Of a DNA stretch of 43,304 nt, positions 18,196-27,815 are shown one piece after another; position 1 is the first letter of the stretch, and every line of letters starts with the position of its first letter. This DNA is from Porticoccus sp. GTDB lineage: Bacteria > Pseudomonadota > Gammaproteobacteria > Pseudomonadales > Porticoccaceae. The stretch lies in NCBI GenBank assembly GCA_018066715.1, contig JAGPWA010000019.1, forward strand, positions 1 through 43,304, written 5' to 3'. The notes beneath the pieces are model-generated. The model was not told the origin of the DNA. It saw only the letters and a list, made by a program, of their open reading frames with translations, and searched no databases. A program made the translations under genes and the position numbers.

Positions 18196-18789
18196 ATGCA
18201 TTTAGATCCAGCCTTTATTCTTGCTTCAGCCTCTCCGCGTCGTCGTGAATTATTGCAGCAAATTGGTTGCCATTTTTTGGTATCACCTGCTGAAATTGAT
18301 GAGACGGTATTAGTGGGTGAATCACCAGAAGACTACGTTAATCGAATGGCTCTGCAAAAGGCCCTAGCGGGTTGGCATGCCAATCAGCATAAGCAATTAC
18401 CCGTGTTGGGAGCTGATACTACGGTAGTTTTGGGCAATGATATTTTTGGTAAGCCCTCTGATCAGGCAGATGCAATTTCAATGCTTTCGCAGCTTTCAGG
18501 AAAAACTCACCGAGTATTATCATCAGTAGCGATGATCCAGGGAGACAAGCAACAGGTAGTCTTGTCAGAAACACGGGTGACATTCAGGCTGCTAGGTAGT
18601 GATGAATGCCACCGTTATTGGCAGACGGGAGAGCCCAGTGATAAAGCAGGCGCTTATGCTATACAGGGGTTGGGAGCAGTTTTTGTGACAGCAATTAACG
18701 GTAGTTATTCCGGCGTGGTGGGTTTGCCCTTGGCAGAAACTTGCATGCTATTAGAAGCGTTTAATATTTCTTGGTGGATGCAGGAATGA
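18196..18789 (+). CDS. maf: Maf-family nucleoside triphosphate pyrophosphatase (YhdE type)
   Basis: The 197-residue protein has the Maf signature SASPRRRELL at residues 11-20, DET with GESPEDYV, GADTTVVLG with the catalytic-base aspartate, and YAIQGLGAVFV. Maf proteins hydrolyse non-canonical or excess NTPs (dTTP/UTP in the YhdE branch), and some affect septation. It lies 98 bases after mreD, and its stop forms an ATGA overlap with rng. This is the order seen in Pseudomonas. Confidence 0.95.
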   Translation: MHLDPAFILASASPRRRELLQQIGCHFLVSPAEIDETVLVGESPEDYVNRMALQKALAGWHANQHKQLPVLGADTTVVLGNDIFGKPSDQADAISMLSQLSGKTHRVLSSVAMIQGDKQQVVLSETRVTFRLLGSDECHRYWQTGEPSDKAGAYAIQGLGAVFVTAINGSYSGVVGLPLAETCMLLEAFNISWWMQE

Positions 18790-20255
18790 GTTCAGAAATT
18801 TTGATCAATGTTTCTCCCATGGAGACCCGTGTTGCGCTGGTAGAAAATGGCGTTTTGCAGGAAGTGGGTGTGGAGCGCGTACGGAGTCGTGGCATCGCAG
18901 GCAATATCTACAAGGGTAAGGTAGTCAGGGTACTGCCTGGGATGCAGGCAGCCTTCATTGATATTGGGCTGGAAAAGGCCGGATTTATCCATGTGGATGA
19001 TATTCAGCAGGCAAGTAGTGACGAAGGTTGCGCTAGTAACGGAAATGGTCCGGACATAAGGCGGCTCCTGCGCGAAGGACAGTCGGTGGTAGTGCAGGTG
19101 ATCAAGGATCCCATTAGCACTAAAGGTGCTCGCCTCACCACAGAGCTTTCCGTGTCTTCCCGTTTTTTGGTTTATATGCCGAATGTGACTCATATTGGTG
19201 TTTCCCAACGGATTGAGGATGAGGGCGAGCGTGAACGTTTACGGCAACAGTTGAGCTTGGCATTAGGTAGTAATACTACTGGAGGTTACATCATTCGTAC
19301 GGCTGCCGAAGGTGTCGAAGCTGAGGAGCTGGCCAGAGAGGTGGAATTTCTACAGCAGCTTTGGCAGCATATTTTGGAAGCGACGAAACCATTGAAGGCG
19401 CCTGCCGTCATCTATGAAGATTTACCGATGTTTCTGCGCACCATGCGTGACATGGCGCAGCCACAGGTGGAAAAGGTACGAGTGGATTCTAAAAAAGCAC
19501 ATACAAAGCTCTGTGAGTTTGCTCGACAGTTCAATCCAGAAATGGAACCACTCATTGAATACTACTCTGCAGATCAACCACTTTTTTATTTGTATGGTGT
19601 AGACGATGAAATCACCCGAGCATTGGACAAAAAGGTTCAGCTTAAATCCGGCGGTTATTTAATTATTGAGCAGACCGAAGCAATGACGACGGTGGATGTA
19701 AATACCGGCGCATTTGTGGGTCGTCGCAATCTGGAAGATACAACCTTTAAAACCAATCTGGAGGCAGCGACGGCTATTGCGCGTCAGCTACGACTGCGCA
19801 ATCTGGGCGGTATTATTATTATCGATTTTATCGATATGTTGGAACTCGATCATCAAAGCCAAGTAATGCATACGCTTGAGAAGGCTTTAGCGCGGGACCG
19901 GGCCAAGACAGGAACAGCTAACATTTCAGAGTTGGGGTTGGTGGAGATGACCCGAAAAAGAACCAGTGAAAGTCTGGGTCAGGTTCTCTGTCAGTTTTGC
20001 CCTACCTGTGATGGTAAGGGGGCATTGAAATCGGTGGAAACCATTTGTAACGAAATTTTTCGGGAAATTCTTCGAGAAACGCGAGCGTTTGAATGTGATG
20101 GATTTCTTGTGCTGGCCACTCAGGTAGTTATCGACCGGTTGTTGGATGAAGACTCTACTTATGTGGGTGATTTGGAAGAGTTTACTGGACGCACTATACA
20201 GTTCCGGGTTGAGAGTCTGTACTCCCCTGATCAGTTCGACATTATTCCCGCATAG
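18786..20255 (+). CDS. rng: RNase G
   Basis: The 489-residue endoribonuclease has an N-terminal S1 RNA-binding domain (about 37-125) and a catalytic domain. Asp304 (TTVDVNTG) and Asp347 (IIIDFIDM) match the RNase E/G metal-binding aspartates, and the CPTCDGKG zinc-link cysteines are Cys405 and Cys408. It lacks the long C-terminal degradosome scaffold of RNase E, so it is RNase G (16S rRNA 5' maturation, mRNA decay). ATG 18786 overlaps the maf stop. Upstream in-frame TTG/GTG codons were not chosen because MSSEILINV is the family N-terminus. Confidence 0.97.
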   Translation: MSSEILINVSPMETRVALVENGVLQEVGVERVRSRGIAGNIYKGKVVRVLPGMQAAFIDIGLEKAGFIHVDDIQQASSDEGCASNGNGPDIRRLLREGQSVVVQVIKDPISTKGARLTTELSVSSRFLVYMPNVTHIGVSQRIEDEGERERLRQQLSLALGSNTTGGYIIRTAAEGVEAEELAREVEFLQQLWQHILEATKPLKAPAVIYEDLPMFLRTMRDMAQPQVEKVRVDSKKAHTKLCEFARQFNPEMEPLIEYYSADQPLFYLYGVDDEITRALDKKVQLKSGGYLIIEQTEAMTTVDVNTGAFVGRRNLEDTTFKTNLEAATAIARQLRLRNLGGIIIIDFIDMLELDHQSQVMHTLEKALARDRAKTGTANISELGLVEMTRKRTSESLGQVLCQFCPTCDGKGALKSVETICNEIFREILRETRAFECDGFLVLATQVVIDRLLDEDSTYVGDLEEFTGRTIQFRVESLYSPDQFDIIPA

Positions 20256-20310
20256 CTGGTACAGGGTGTGCGGGTGAGATATACCCCGACGCCGTTTTTT
20301 ATTTAGTCAT

Positions 20311-20336
20311 TGCTCACGTATCATGGCCGCTATAAT
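20311..20336 (+). promoter_or_regulatory. Candidate promoter -10 upstream of yhdP
   Basis: A perfect TATAAT lies at 20331-20336 in the 243-base gap between rng and yhdP, with a weak TGCTCA/TTGCTC-like -35 at about 20310 and a short (14-15 base) spacer. It would give yhdP its own promoter with a leader of about 155 bases. The rest of the gap holds no recognisable gene. The ribosome-binding site AGGAG (20488-20492) is placed 6 bases before the TTG start. Confidence 0.35.
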
Positions 20337-20498
20337 GACAACAGTATTAATTTTCCTCTTGGGAGCAAGGCTCCGCACAGTGTGTACTCAGGGCGGTGCT
20401 CCTCCAGGGTGGCTTTCCTTGATAGTTTTTAGGGTTCTGTGTTGTACACAGTTAGCCCCATCGCGCCTTGCACGTGATCTGGGTGTTAGGAGCACATT

Positions 20499-23400
20499 TT
20501 GAACGGAGTTCGGCTACTGAGAGGGATTGTCAGGAAAATTCTACTACTATCGGCATTTTTGGTCATTGCCTTTGCCTTATTGGTCTCTGTGGGCAGGGAA
20601 ACCATTGATGAGTTAGACCGATATCGTTCGAACATTAATTCTTACGCCTCTACATTGTTGGGTCTTGAGCTGGATAGCCAGGAGTTACAGGGTGAATGGC
20701 GCCAGTTGACACCACAGGTAACCGCTAAAGGTTTATCTATTTATGGACCGGGCCAGCAGAAACCAGCCATTACCCTCGACCATGTAACGCTTGATCTGGA
20801 CTTGATACAAAGTGTTCTATCCCGGCACGTGGTCTGGCGTGAGCTTCAGGTAGGGCGAGTTAATTTGACCGCGAGGGAGGATGCCGAAGGGCGCTGGACG
20901 ATTGCTGGGTTACCCCTGAGTGGTAGTGGCGATAGCAGTGGTTTACTGGATGTATTGTTTGACAGTGATTACCTTGAGATTGACCTAGTTTCTCTATCAC
21001 TGGAATTTTTCTCAGGTACTGAGTCGGTACTGGAGGCCCATGATATTCTTCTGGAAAACGGTGGCGGTTTTCATCGGCTGTTGGCCGAAGTAAACCTAAC
21101 GGGTACGGAGCAATCGGCTGAATTGATTGTCGAGGGCCGAGGCGACCATCGTGACTTTAAAAACTTTGATGGTTTTGGGTATCTGAAACTCAGTCGTATT
21201 GATTTCAGTGGTTCATTGAATGCCCTAATCAAAGGATGGTTTCCAGAAATTATTGAGCGTATCGGCGATATTGAAACTGATATCAAAGGAGAGGTTTGGA
21301 TCAATCTCGCGGAGGGAGGCGAGGCCAATTTAGTAGGGCAGATCTCTGCTGCTGAAGTGCCTCTAAACTGGCTGGAGGATGTGGCGCCTTTAACCAATTT
21401 CAAGACGGAAATGACAGGCTGGTTTCATCTGGGCGAAGATTGGGGCCTGCGTCTACAGGGGCTTGATTTTGATTGGGGTGAACTTCAAATTGAACCCCTC
21501 GATATTAATTTTCGCCAGGCAGTAGGCGCTGAGTGGGACAATGGGTCACTGGCTGTTAGCCAGATAAACTTATCATTACTGGATGATCTGTTGGTAAAAG
21601 CCAGACTGGCCCCCGATGCCATAGTCGATATTGTGCAACAGCTTCAACCAACGGGAAAGATCAATTCCCTTCACTTGGATTTATCCTTGGAAAATGAGAC
21701 GCCCGATGTCCAGATGCGGGCCAACTTGGATAATGTTTCCGTCTCCTCCTGGCGCGGGGCACCCGCAAGCCGTCATATTAATGGTTATATCGAAGTTCAT
21801 AATGATACGGGTTTAGTCGAACTGGATAGTCCGGATGGTTTTGCTCTGCACTACCCACAAGTGTTTGATGACTACATGGAACACAGTGCGATTAGAGGGC
21901 AGGTGAAGTGGCGTTGGGATGAAGTAAACCGTTCCGTAAAGGTATCCAGTGGTCCACTTGAATTTGGTGGAGAGGAAGGGCTGGGGCGGGCCTATTTCTA
22001 TCTTGATCTTCCCTTTGGTCAGACAGAGGGGCAGTCAGATGACAAGCCAGAAATGTATTTGTCCGTGGGGATTAATAACACGCATTCTCGTTATCGAAAC
22101 CGCTACTTACCCAAAAATTTGAGCCCAGGACTTCTAGATTGGCTCGATCAATCCGTAGGTGATACATCCATTCCCGAAGTGGGCTTCATCTGGAGGGGCG
22201 CCCTATCAGGGGGCGATGCGAATCTTCATTCGCTTCAGCTTTATCTAAACCTTGCTGATGGGTATTTAAAATTTCAGCCAGACTGGCCTCCGCTTGAGCA
22301 GCTGAATGCGATACTGACCATCGATGATAAAGAGGTGGATAGTCAGATTAATACCGCCACCCTAGGTAACGCTCAGGTGAAGCGCAGTGAGGTACGTGTA
22401 CGCTCGGCATCGGCGGGTAAAGGTCTAGAGGTACTGATTGGTGGTGATATAGCTGCTGATATTGGCGATGTCATTAATGTACTAGCGCAGTCACCGCTGA
22501 AATCCCGGGTTGAGGGGCTTTCGGGGTGGCAGGTATCCGGTGATAGTCGGACCAATTTGGATCTTACTATTCCCTTATCAGGGGGTGCGGCGGGTGGCTC
22601 TTATCATGTTGATACCAGATTGTCCCAAGCGCGAATGGCCTTAACTGGTTCAGAGTTTGCTTTTGAACAACTACAAGGTGTCCTCAGTTATCGCAATGGC
22701 AAGGGACTTTTTTCTCGTGAAATAAAGGGGCGCTTCTGGGATGAGCCGATGATAGCTAGCCTTGCTACCAAGCAGGATGGCCTTTCTGTTGATATAAACG
22801 GGCGTATCTCTAAGTCGGTATTGGACAAATTTCTCAACCTTTCATTAGATCAAGTGATTCAGGGGAAAACGGATGTCCAGGCCAATCTGTTGGTGCCGTT
22901 GGAGGATAGTACATCACCACTGCGATTGACCCTAAATAGCCAGTTACAAGGCGTGACGATTAATCTTCCCGCGCCTTTTGGTAAAGAGCTTGATAGCCGG
23001 AGAGAGATAACGTCCACAGTCGTATTTTCTGACAATTTAGATATTGAAGTGGCAATGGGTGAAGACATTCAAGTACACCTAATGCAGAAGGATGGTGTTT
23101 TGATTCGTGGGTTGCTGGCCTTGGACAGCAAACAAGCGGCCTTGCCAGAAGCAGGACAATTTATGGTTACCGGTCATCTGGAGCATTTCAGCCTTTCTGA
23201 GTGGCAGGACGCCGTTTTGCCATTGTTGAGTGACGCCGGTGATACGATCAACTCCGACGAGTCACTTAAGCCGGTATTTGATATCAAAATTGATGAGCTT
23301 GATGTAGCTGGTCTCTCATTTGAGCAAGCTATGGTGACGGGGGGGTATCAAGATGAAGGCTGGCAGATTGGTGTTAATAGTGATCTTGTCGCTGGTCAGA

Positions 23401-24446
23401 TTCTTATCCCTCAGGATACTGCATCGCCCATGGTGCTTGACTTGGAAAGGTTGTCGTTGCCAACACCCACGGAAGCAGGTGGTAATGCTGATGCCCTTGA
23501 TCCAAGGAATTTGCCCCACCTACAATTATCCGTAAAAAAATTCAGCGTTGGGAATAAGCTTTTTGGTGAGGCCAGCTTCTTGATGGAGCCACAGTCAAAT
23601 GGTGTGAGAGTTTCTGGTATAGATGCCAATCTTCTGGGTTTGCAGGTAGGTGGAGAAGAATATGACACTAGCCTGGAATGGACGCTGGAGGATGGCCGTC
23701 ACCGCACATTGGTTGACGGCATGTTGCGTGCGGGCGATTTGGGCGATGTGATGGAAGCTTGGGGGTTACCTCAGATTCTGGATAGTGATGAGGCGCATTT
23801 TTTTACGGAGATGACCTGGCCTGGCAGGCCATGGGAAATATCAACGACAACCATGAAGGGAGCCATGTCGCTCCAACTGCAGAAAGGCCGTTTTTACCAA
23901 GCCCCCAAGGGCGCTACCAAGCAGATGATACGTTTAGTCAGTCTATTCAACTTTGATAATTGGATGCGGCGTTTACGCCTGGATTTTTCTGATTTATTTG
24001 AGGAGGGTATGAGTTATGACGAAATGCAGGGCGGCCTGATATTTGATGAAGGCACGTTGACCTTTGATGCGCCCATTGTTGTGAAGCTCCCCTCTGGTCG
24101 TGTCAGGCTGGAAGGTGTTGCCGATTTAATGTCAGAAGACATCGATGCCCATCTAGTGACCACCTTGCCTTTAGGTACTAACTTGCCTTGGATCGTAGCG
24201 CTGGCTGGCGGTCTTCCCGCCGCAGCAGGGGTGTATATCACCGGTAAGGTATTTAAGAAACAAGTGGATAAGTTGTCCAGTATTAGCTATCGCATTACGG
24301 GGCCCTGGAGTGATCCTGAGATTTTGGTGGAGAGAGTGTTCAGTGATAGTACCTCCAGTAATAAAAAATCAAATAATAAGAGTGGTGGTTCCGCCAGTCC
24401 TTCGACAGACATAACCTCAAGTGACTCGAAAGAGAGTGATCAGTGA
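20499..24446 (+). CDS. yhdP: YhdP, large AsmA-like inner-membrane-anchored envelope protein
   Basis: The 1315-residue protein has one N-terminal transmembrane helix (residues ~12-28) and a very long periplasmic part of beta-rich repeats. It contains the DUF3971/AsmA-like region, with IRGQVKWRWDE and YRNRYLPKNLSPGLLDWLDQSV in the middle. The C-terminal AsmA-like segment contains SLFNFDNWMRRLRLDFSDLF and GTNLPWIVALAGGLPAAAGVYI. YhdP is one of the AsmA-like proteins implicated in phospholipid transport to the outer membrane. The start is a TTG supported by AGGAG six bases upstream. No ATG gives a complete anchor. The C-terminus is Ser/Asn/Lys-rich. It overlaps the next gene by GTGA. Confidence 0.95.
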   Translation: MNGVRLLRGIVRKILLLSAFLVIAFALLVSVGRETIDELDRYRSNINSYASTLLGLELDSQELQGEWRQLTPQVTAKGLSIYGPGQQKPAITLDHVTLDLDLIQSVLSRHVVWRELQVGRVNLTAREDAEGRWTIAGLPLSGSGDSSGLLDVLFDSDYLEIDLVSLSLEFFSGTESVLEAHDILLENGGGFHRLLAEVNLTGTEQSAELIVEGRGDHRDFKNFDGFGYLKLSRIDFSGSLNALIKGWFPEIIERIGDIETDIKGEVWINLAEGGEANLVGQISAAEVPLNWLEDVAPLTNFKTEMTGWFHLGEDWGLRLQGLDFDWGELQIEPLDINFRQAVGAEWDNGSLAVSQINLSLLDDLLVKARLAPDAIVDIVQQLQPTGKINSLHLDLSLENETPDVQMRANLDNVSVSSWRGAPASRHINGYIEVHNDTGLVELDSPDGFALHYPQVFDDYMEHSAIRGQVKWRWDEVNRSVKVSSGPLEFGGEEGLGRAYFYLDLPFGQTEGQSDDKPEMYLSVGINNTHSRYRNRYLPKNLSPGLLDWLDQSVGDTSIPEVGFIWRGALSGGDANLHSLQLYLNLADGYLKFQPDWPPLEQLNAILTIDDKEVDSQINTATLGNAQVKRSEVRVRSASAGKGLEVLIGGDIAADIGDVINVLAQSPLKSRVEGLSGWQVSGDSRTNLDLTIPLSGGAAGGSYHVDTRLSQARMALTGSEFAFEQLQGVLSYRNGKGLFSREIKGRFWDEPMIASLATKQDGLSVDINGRISKSVLDKFLNLSLDQVIQGKTDVQANLLVPLEDSTSPLRLTLNSQLQGVTINLPAPFGKELDSRREITSTVVFSDNLDIEVAMGEDIQVHLMQKDGVLIRGLLALDSKQAALPEAGQFMVTGHLEHFSLSEWQDAVLPLLSDAGDTINSDESLKPVFDIKIDELDVAGLSFEQAMVTGGYQDEGWQIGVNSDLVAGQILIPQDTASPMVLDLERLSLPTPTEAGGNADALDPRNLPHLQLSVKKFSVGNKLFGEASFLMEPQSNGVRVSGIDANLLGLQVGGEEYDTSLEWTLEDGRHRTLVDGMLRAGDLGDVMEAWGLPQILDSDEAHFFTEMTWPGRPWEISTTTMKGAMSLQLQKGRFYQAPKGATKQMIRLVSLFNFDNWMRRLRLDFSDLFEEGMSYDEMQGGLIFDEGTLTFDAPIVVKLPSGRVRLEGVADLMSEDIDAHLVTTLPLGTNLPWIVALAGGLPAAAGVYITGKVFKKQVDKLSSISYRITGPWSDPEILVERVFSDSTSSNKKSNNKSGGSASPSTDITSSDSKESDQ

Positions 24447-25303
24447 ACCGGGTAGCAGCGCTACAAATGACCAGTGGGGGAAACCTCGAGGCCAACTTGC
24501 AGCAGGCAGCGGAATTGATAGACCGTGCGGTCAAACAGGGGGCTAAATTACTGGTGCTTCCCGAATATTTTGCCTACCACGGTTGCCGAGATGTAGCAGC
24601 TATTGCTGAGAAAGAGCAGTCTCCAGCTGGCCCCGCTCGGGCGTTTCTGTCAGAGCAGGCTAAGCTTCATCAAATATGGATTGTGGGTGGGACTATTCCC
24701 GTTGCGCAGTCTTCAGACTCAGCACATTTAGTCCCCACCCCTCATAATAGTCGCGCGATGGCCAGCTGTTTTGTGGTCGACGACAAAGGCACTGAAGTGG
24801 CCTGTTACCAAAAAATGCACTTGTTTGATGTACAGGTGGATGATGCCAAGGGGAGTTATCGCGAGTCTGATGATTACTGTCACGGTGATCAACCCGTGGT
24901 GGTGGATACGCCATTTGGCAGGCTGGGTTTAAGTATTTGTTATGACCTGCGTTTTCCTGAGCTATACCGATACCTCGCTGACCAAGGCGCAGAGTTAATT
25001 GTGGTGCCCTCTGCTTTTACTGCAAAAACGGGTGAGGCTCACTGGCAGTTACTGTTGCGAGCTAGGGCGGTAGAAAACCTTAGCTATGTGATTGGTGCGA
25101 ATATGGGTGACCGCTCCCATCCAAAACAGCCCGCTTGGGGTGGCTCCGCTATCGTGGACCCTTGGGGTAATGTTCTCTCCGAACTGAAGGATGGACAGGG
25201 TCTCGCGATTGCTGACGTTGACCTAGATTATCTAAAAAAACTACGTCAAAAAATGCCTGTGCATGAACATCGCCGATTTAGTGTGGTCAAACCCTCACAC
25301 TAA
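24443..25303 (+). CDS. Nitrilase-family C-N hydrolase, probable deaminated glutathione amidase
   Basis: The 286-residue protein has the complete nitrilase triad: Glu41 (LPEYF), Lys124 (YQKMHLFDV) and Cys166 (SICYDLRFPELYR). The KMHLFD and CYDLRFPELYR signatures are those of the Nit1/NIT2-like branch that removes deaminated glutathione, a metabolite-repair reaction. It starts at a GTG overlapping the yhdP stop, so it is cotranslated. In Pseudomonas the same gene follows yhdP and is followed by tldD. Here msrB follows instead. Confidence 0.9.
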   Translation: MNRVAALQMTSGGNLEANLQQAAELIDRAVKQGAKLLVLPEYFAYHGCRDVAAIAEKEQSPAGPARAFLSEQAKLHQIWIVGGTIPVAQSSDSAHLVPTPHNSRAMASCFVVDDKGTEVACYQKMHLFDVQVDDAKGSYRESDDYCHGDQPVVVDTPFGRLGLSICYDLRFPELYRYLADQGAELIVVPSAFTAKTGEAHWQLLLRARAVENLSYVIGANMGDRSHPKQPAWGGSAIVDPWGNVLSELKDGQGLAIADVDLDYLKKLRQKMPVHEHRRFSVVKPSH

Positions 25304-25331
25304 CTTTTTGGGTCAATCCTTAGGTCAAATT

Positions 25332-25856
25332 ATGAATCATCGAATTTCCTCGATACTCTTTGTGCTGCTTGTGATGTTGGCTGGCTCTGTAGCGGCAGTA
25401 GAAAGCTCCCAATCCAAGATGACCATTGAGCAGGCGCAGCAATTGATTGCCGAAAGTCGTGACTTGGATACCATTCCTAAAGAGGTTTGGAAGCAAGTTC
25501 TCACCCCTAAACAGTTTAATATTCTCTGGGAAAAAGGGACTGAACAATCATTCACCGGTAGTCTTCTCAGCAATAAGCAAAAAGGCACTTACGTTACTGC
25601 TGGGTGTCGGTTGCCGGTTTTTCACTCCAGCCAAAAATATAAATCTGGTACGGGTTGGCCCAGTTTTTGGGAAATGCATAAGCCAGAGAATATTGCTCTG
25701 GAAGATGACTGGTCATGGATGGGTAAGCGCACGGAAGTCGTCTCCGCTTGTGGTGAGCACCTAGGGCATGTGTTTGAGGACGGCCCGCGGCCTACAGGGC
25801 TCCGCTATTGCATTAACTCTGAGGCGTTGCTGTTTATTCCCGACGAGCAAGAGTAG
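25332..25856 (+). CDS. msrB: Periplasmic peptide-methionine (R)-S-oxide reductase, MsrB family
   Basis: The 174-residue protein begins with a signal peptide (hydrophobic core ~6-21, cleavage near VAA-VE), followed by one MsrB domain: SGTGWPSFW, CGEHLGHVFEDGP and the catalytic RYCINS (Cys160). It should reduce methionine-R-sulfoxide in exported proteins. MsrB often has four zinc cysteines in two CxxC pairs. Here only one of each pair remains (Cys92 in TAGC, Cys140 in VSAC), so a full zinc site is absent and Cys92 may act as the recycling cysteine. The start is the ATG after the nitrilase stop. A longer in-frame extension to 25263 overlaps that gene and lacks a signal peptide. Confidence 0.9.
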   Translation: MNHRISSILFVLLVMLAGSVAAVESSQSKMTIEQAQQLIAESRDLDTIPKEVWKQVLTPKQFNILWEKGTEQSFTGSLLSNKQKGTYVTAGCRLPVFHSSQKYKSGTGWPSFWEMHKPENIALEDDWSWMGKRTEVVSACGEHLGHVFEDGPRPTGLRYCINSEALLFIPDEQE

Positions 25857-25884
25857 CTCTTCTGGTTGTCTCAAGGGCAAGCCG

Positions 25885-25918
25885 TTAGGGGTGGAATCTG
25901 CCCCTAAATCCATATAAT
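25885..25918 (+). promoter_or_regulatory. Inverted repeat next to a TATAAT box upstream of a small gene
   Basis: TTAGGGG (25885-25891) and CCCCTAA (25901-25907) form a perfect 7-bp inverted repeat with a 9-base loop, followed by TATAAT at 25913-25918. The palindrome occupies the -35/spacer region of a possible promoter for the gene at 25995, so it could be an operator. No T-run follows, so it is not an obvious terminator for msrB. Confidence 0.35.
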
Positions 25919-25994
25919 ATCCCGGCCTGCCAGCTCTTACACCTCGTATTATTGGGGGTGCACTTGAGTAAAACCCCTTAAAAAGGTAAGTCAT

Positions 25995-26279
25995 ATGACC
26001 ACAGAATTTGAATGTACTTCTTTCGACGAGCTTGTCCTTATCATTAAAGATATCGAGTTTAAATATTCAGAATGCAAGGTGATGTCAGAAAGAGAAAGTA
26101 AAAGATTTCCAAATGTAGAGCTGATTCTTAAATCACCCTGCGGCCATTTTGCAGAAGTGCTTGTATCTTCCCACGATTCAGAAGTTGGTAAGAGCAATAT
26201 TGTTCGCGGCGAATACGATGGTTTGCTCATTGAAGAAGATGTTGCCCTGAGTCTGGCAAAGCTGGCGAATGCCTACTAG
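25995..26279 (+). CDS. Small hypothetical protein
   Basis: I do not recognise this 94-residue protein. It is soluble, acidic and without a signal peptide. It has a Cys-containing SPCGHF segment in the middle and an LIEEDVALSLAKLANAY C-terminus, suggesting a compact alpha/beta domain. An AAAGGTAAG ribosome-binding region precedes the ATG, and a TATAAT-containing promoter candidate lies about 80 bases upstream, which together support a real gene. It stands alone between msrB and the CNNM gene with 235 bases downstream that hold no gene. Confidence 0.6.
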   Translation: MTTEFECTSFDELVLIIKDIEFKYSECKVMSERESKRFPNVELILKSPCGHFAEVLVSSHDSEVGKSNIVRGEYDGLLIEEDVALSLAKLANAY

Positions 26280-26514
26280 TAAGGCTTTACTTGGTTTCTC
26301 TATAGTCTCACCCCTTCCTTTATTATTCCTGTCGTGGAAATCCTGAGTTTCTCAGGGCTGGGTGAGCTGTGACGGTTATTAAAACAAGTAACCTTGATAC
26401 CAGCATCATGTGATACCAAAACAAATAGCTCGCCACTAAACTGGATTCGTAGAACTAACTACACTACTGTAATAGCCCAGCTATTTAGATTCAGCGGTAG
26501 GTCGTGGAGGTTGT

Positions 26515-27753
26515 ATGGCATCTCAGGTTAAAAGCCTATGTTTTCTACTTGTCCTGTTATCTCTGACATTTGTTGGCGCAGCCTTTGCTGTCGATATAGA
26601 TAGCTCACCACTTCTTCAGAAAGAACCATCAAATGCAGTTCTCCTGCTGATTATCTTTGTCAGTATGGCACTGGTTATCTCCTTTCTGTGTTCCGTCGCT
26701 GAAACCGTACTGTTGAGTATTACCCCTTCTTATATCGAAGGCTTGAGAGAAAAAAATCCTGAGCAAGCGAAACAGCTAAAGTTACTGCGTCAGGAAAAAA
26801 TAGACCGCTCTCTCGCCGCCATACTAACCATGAATACCGTCGCCCATACCGTGGGGGCCATTGAAGCAGGTGCACAATCAGCGGCTATATTTGGTAGTGC
26901 CTGGGTTGGGGTTTTTTCAGGCATCATGACCTTGATGATCCTTTTTCTTTCAGAAATCATCCCCAAGACCCTGGGTGCCGTCTATTGGAGAAAACTGGTT
27001 GGGGTGACCATGTGGTATATACGAATCCTAATTGTGTTTCTGTACCCCTTGGTAAGAGCTTCAGAGGGAGTTACCAAGCTCATTACTCGTGGAAAAAATG
27101 TGCATCAGTTTAGTCGTGATGAGTTTTTGGCCATGGTGGGGTTTGGGCGTAAGGAGGGTGAAATTGATGAACATGAATCTAAAATTATTCAAAATCTGTT
27201 TCGGTTTCGGTCCTTAAAAGTGACCGACATTATGACGCCGCGTATCGTCATTACAGCACTCTCTCAGGACATGTTGGCAACGGAAGCTCAGCAGGCACTG
27301 CGTCACTGCCCCTTTTCCCGTTTACCGCTATATGGAGAGAATATCGACGATATCACGGGTTTCGCACTAAAAGATAAAATCATGCTGTATCAGCCCTCAG
27401 GAGGGGAAGAGGTCACACTTGAATCGTACAAACGAAAAATTCATGCCGTTCCCGACTCCATGTTACTGCCAAAGCTATTAGATTTTTTTCTCAATAATCG
27501 ACAACAGATTGCCATTATTGTAGACGAATATGGTGGTGTGAAAGGGCTGGTCACCCTTGAGGATGTCATCGAAACATTATTGGGAATGGATATCGTGGAT
27601 GAAACCGATAACGTGGCCGATATGCAAGCGTTGGCAAGGCAGCAATGGACAAAACGTGCCGAAGAACTTGGCTTTGAATTACCTGATGAATTATTAGAGC
27701 CGGATGGGGGTGGTAGAAAGGAGGACGGAAGAAAAGAGGGCAATGAAAAATAA
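26515..27753 (+). CDS. CNNM/CorC-type DUF21 and CBS-domain membrane protein
   Basis: The 412-residue protein opens with a hydrophobic signal-like segment (residues ~5-25), then a DUF21 transmembrane domain (about 40-185) with the family motifs AETVLLSITPSYIEGL, LAAILTMNTVAHTVGA and FLSEIIPKTLGA. A CBS pair follows (about 215-355), with DIMTPRIVITAL and IVDEYGGVKGLVTLEDVIETLLG. The CorC transporter-associated domain is lacking; the tail is charged and Gly/Lys/Glu-rich. Members export or sense Mg2+/Co2+. GGAGG at 26507-26511 precedes the ATG. It stands as a single gene. Confidence 0.9.
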   Translation: MASQVKSLCFLLVLLSLTFVGAAFAVDIDSSPLLQKEPSNAVLLLIIFVSMALVISFLCSVAETVLLSITPSYIEGLREKNPEQAKQLKLLRQEKIDRSLAAILTMNTVAHTVGAIEAGAQSAAIFGSAWVGVFSGIMTLMILFLSEIIPKTLGAVYWRKLVGVTMWYIRILIVFLYPLVRASEGVTKLITRGKNVHQFSRDEFLAMVGFGRKEGEIDEHESKIIQNLFRFRSLKVTDIMTPRIVITALSQDMLATEAQQALRHCPFSRLPLYGENIDDITGFALKDKIMLYQPSGGEEVTLESYKRKIHAVPDSMLLPKLLDFFLNNRQQIAIIVDEYGGVKGLVTLEDVIETLLGMDIVDETDNVADMQALARQQWTKRAEELGFELPDELLEPDGGGRKEDGRKEGNEK

Positions 27754-27815
27754 TTGAAAATTCCTTTGAGTCGATACCTGGATACTAATTTCTAACGCAA
27801 CACCTAAAATCTCAC

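Noticed and set aside
25263-25331. N-terminal extension of MsrB to 25263.
   Set aside because: It overlaps the conserved end of the nitrilase gene; the ATG at 25332 gives a clean signal peptide.
26342-26356. Hairpin CCTGAG-TTT-CTCAGG as a terminator after the small orphan gene.
   Set aside because: A three-base loop and no following T-run; it does not meet the usual form of an intrinsic terminator.
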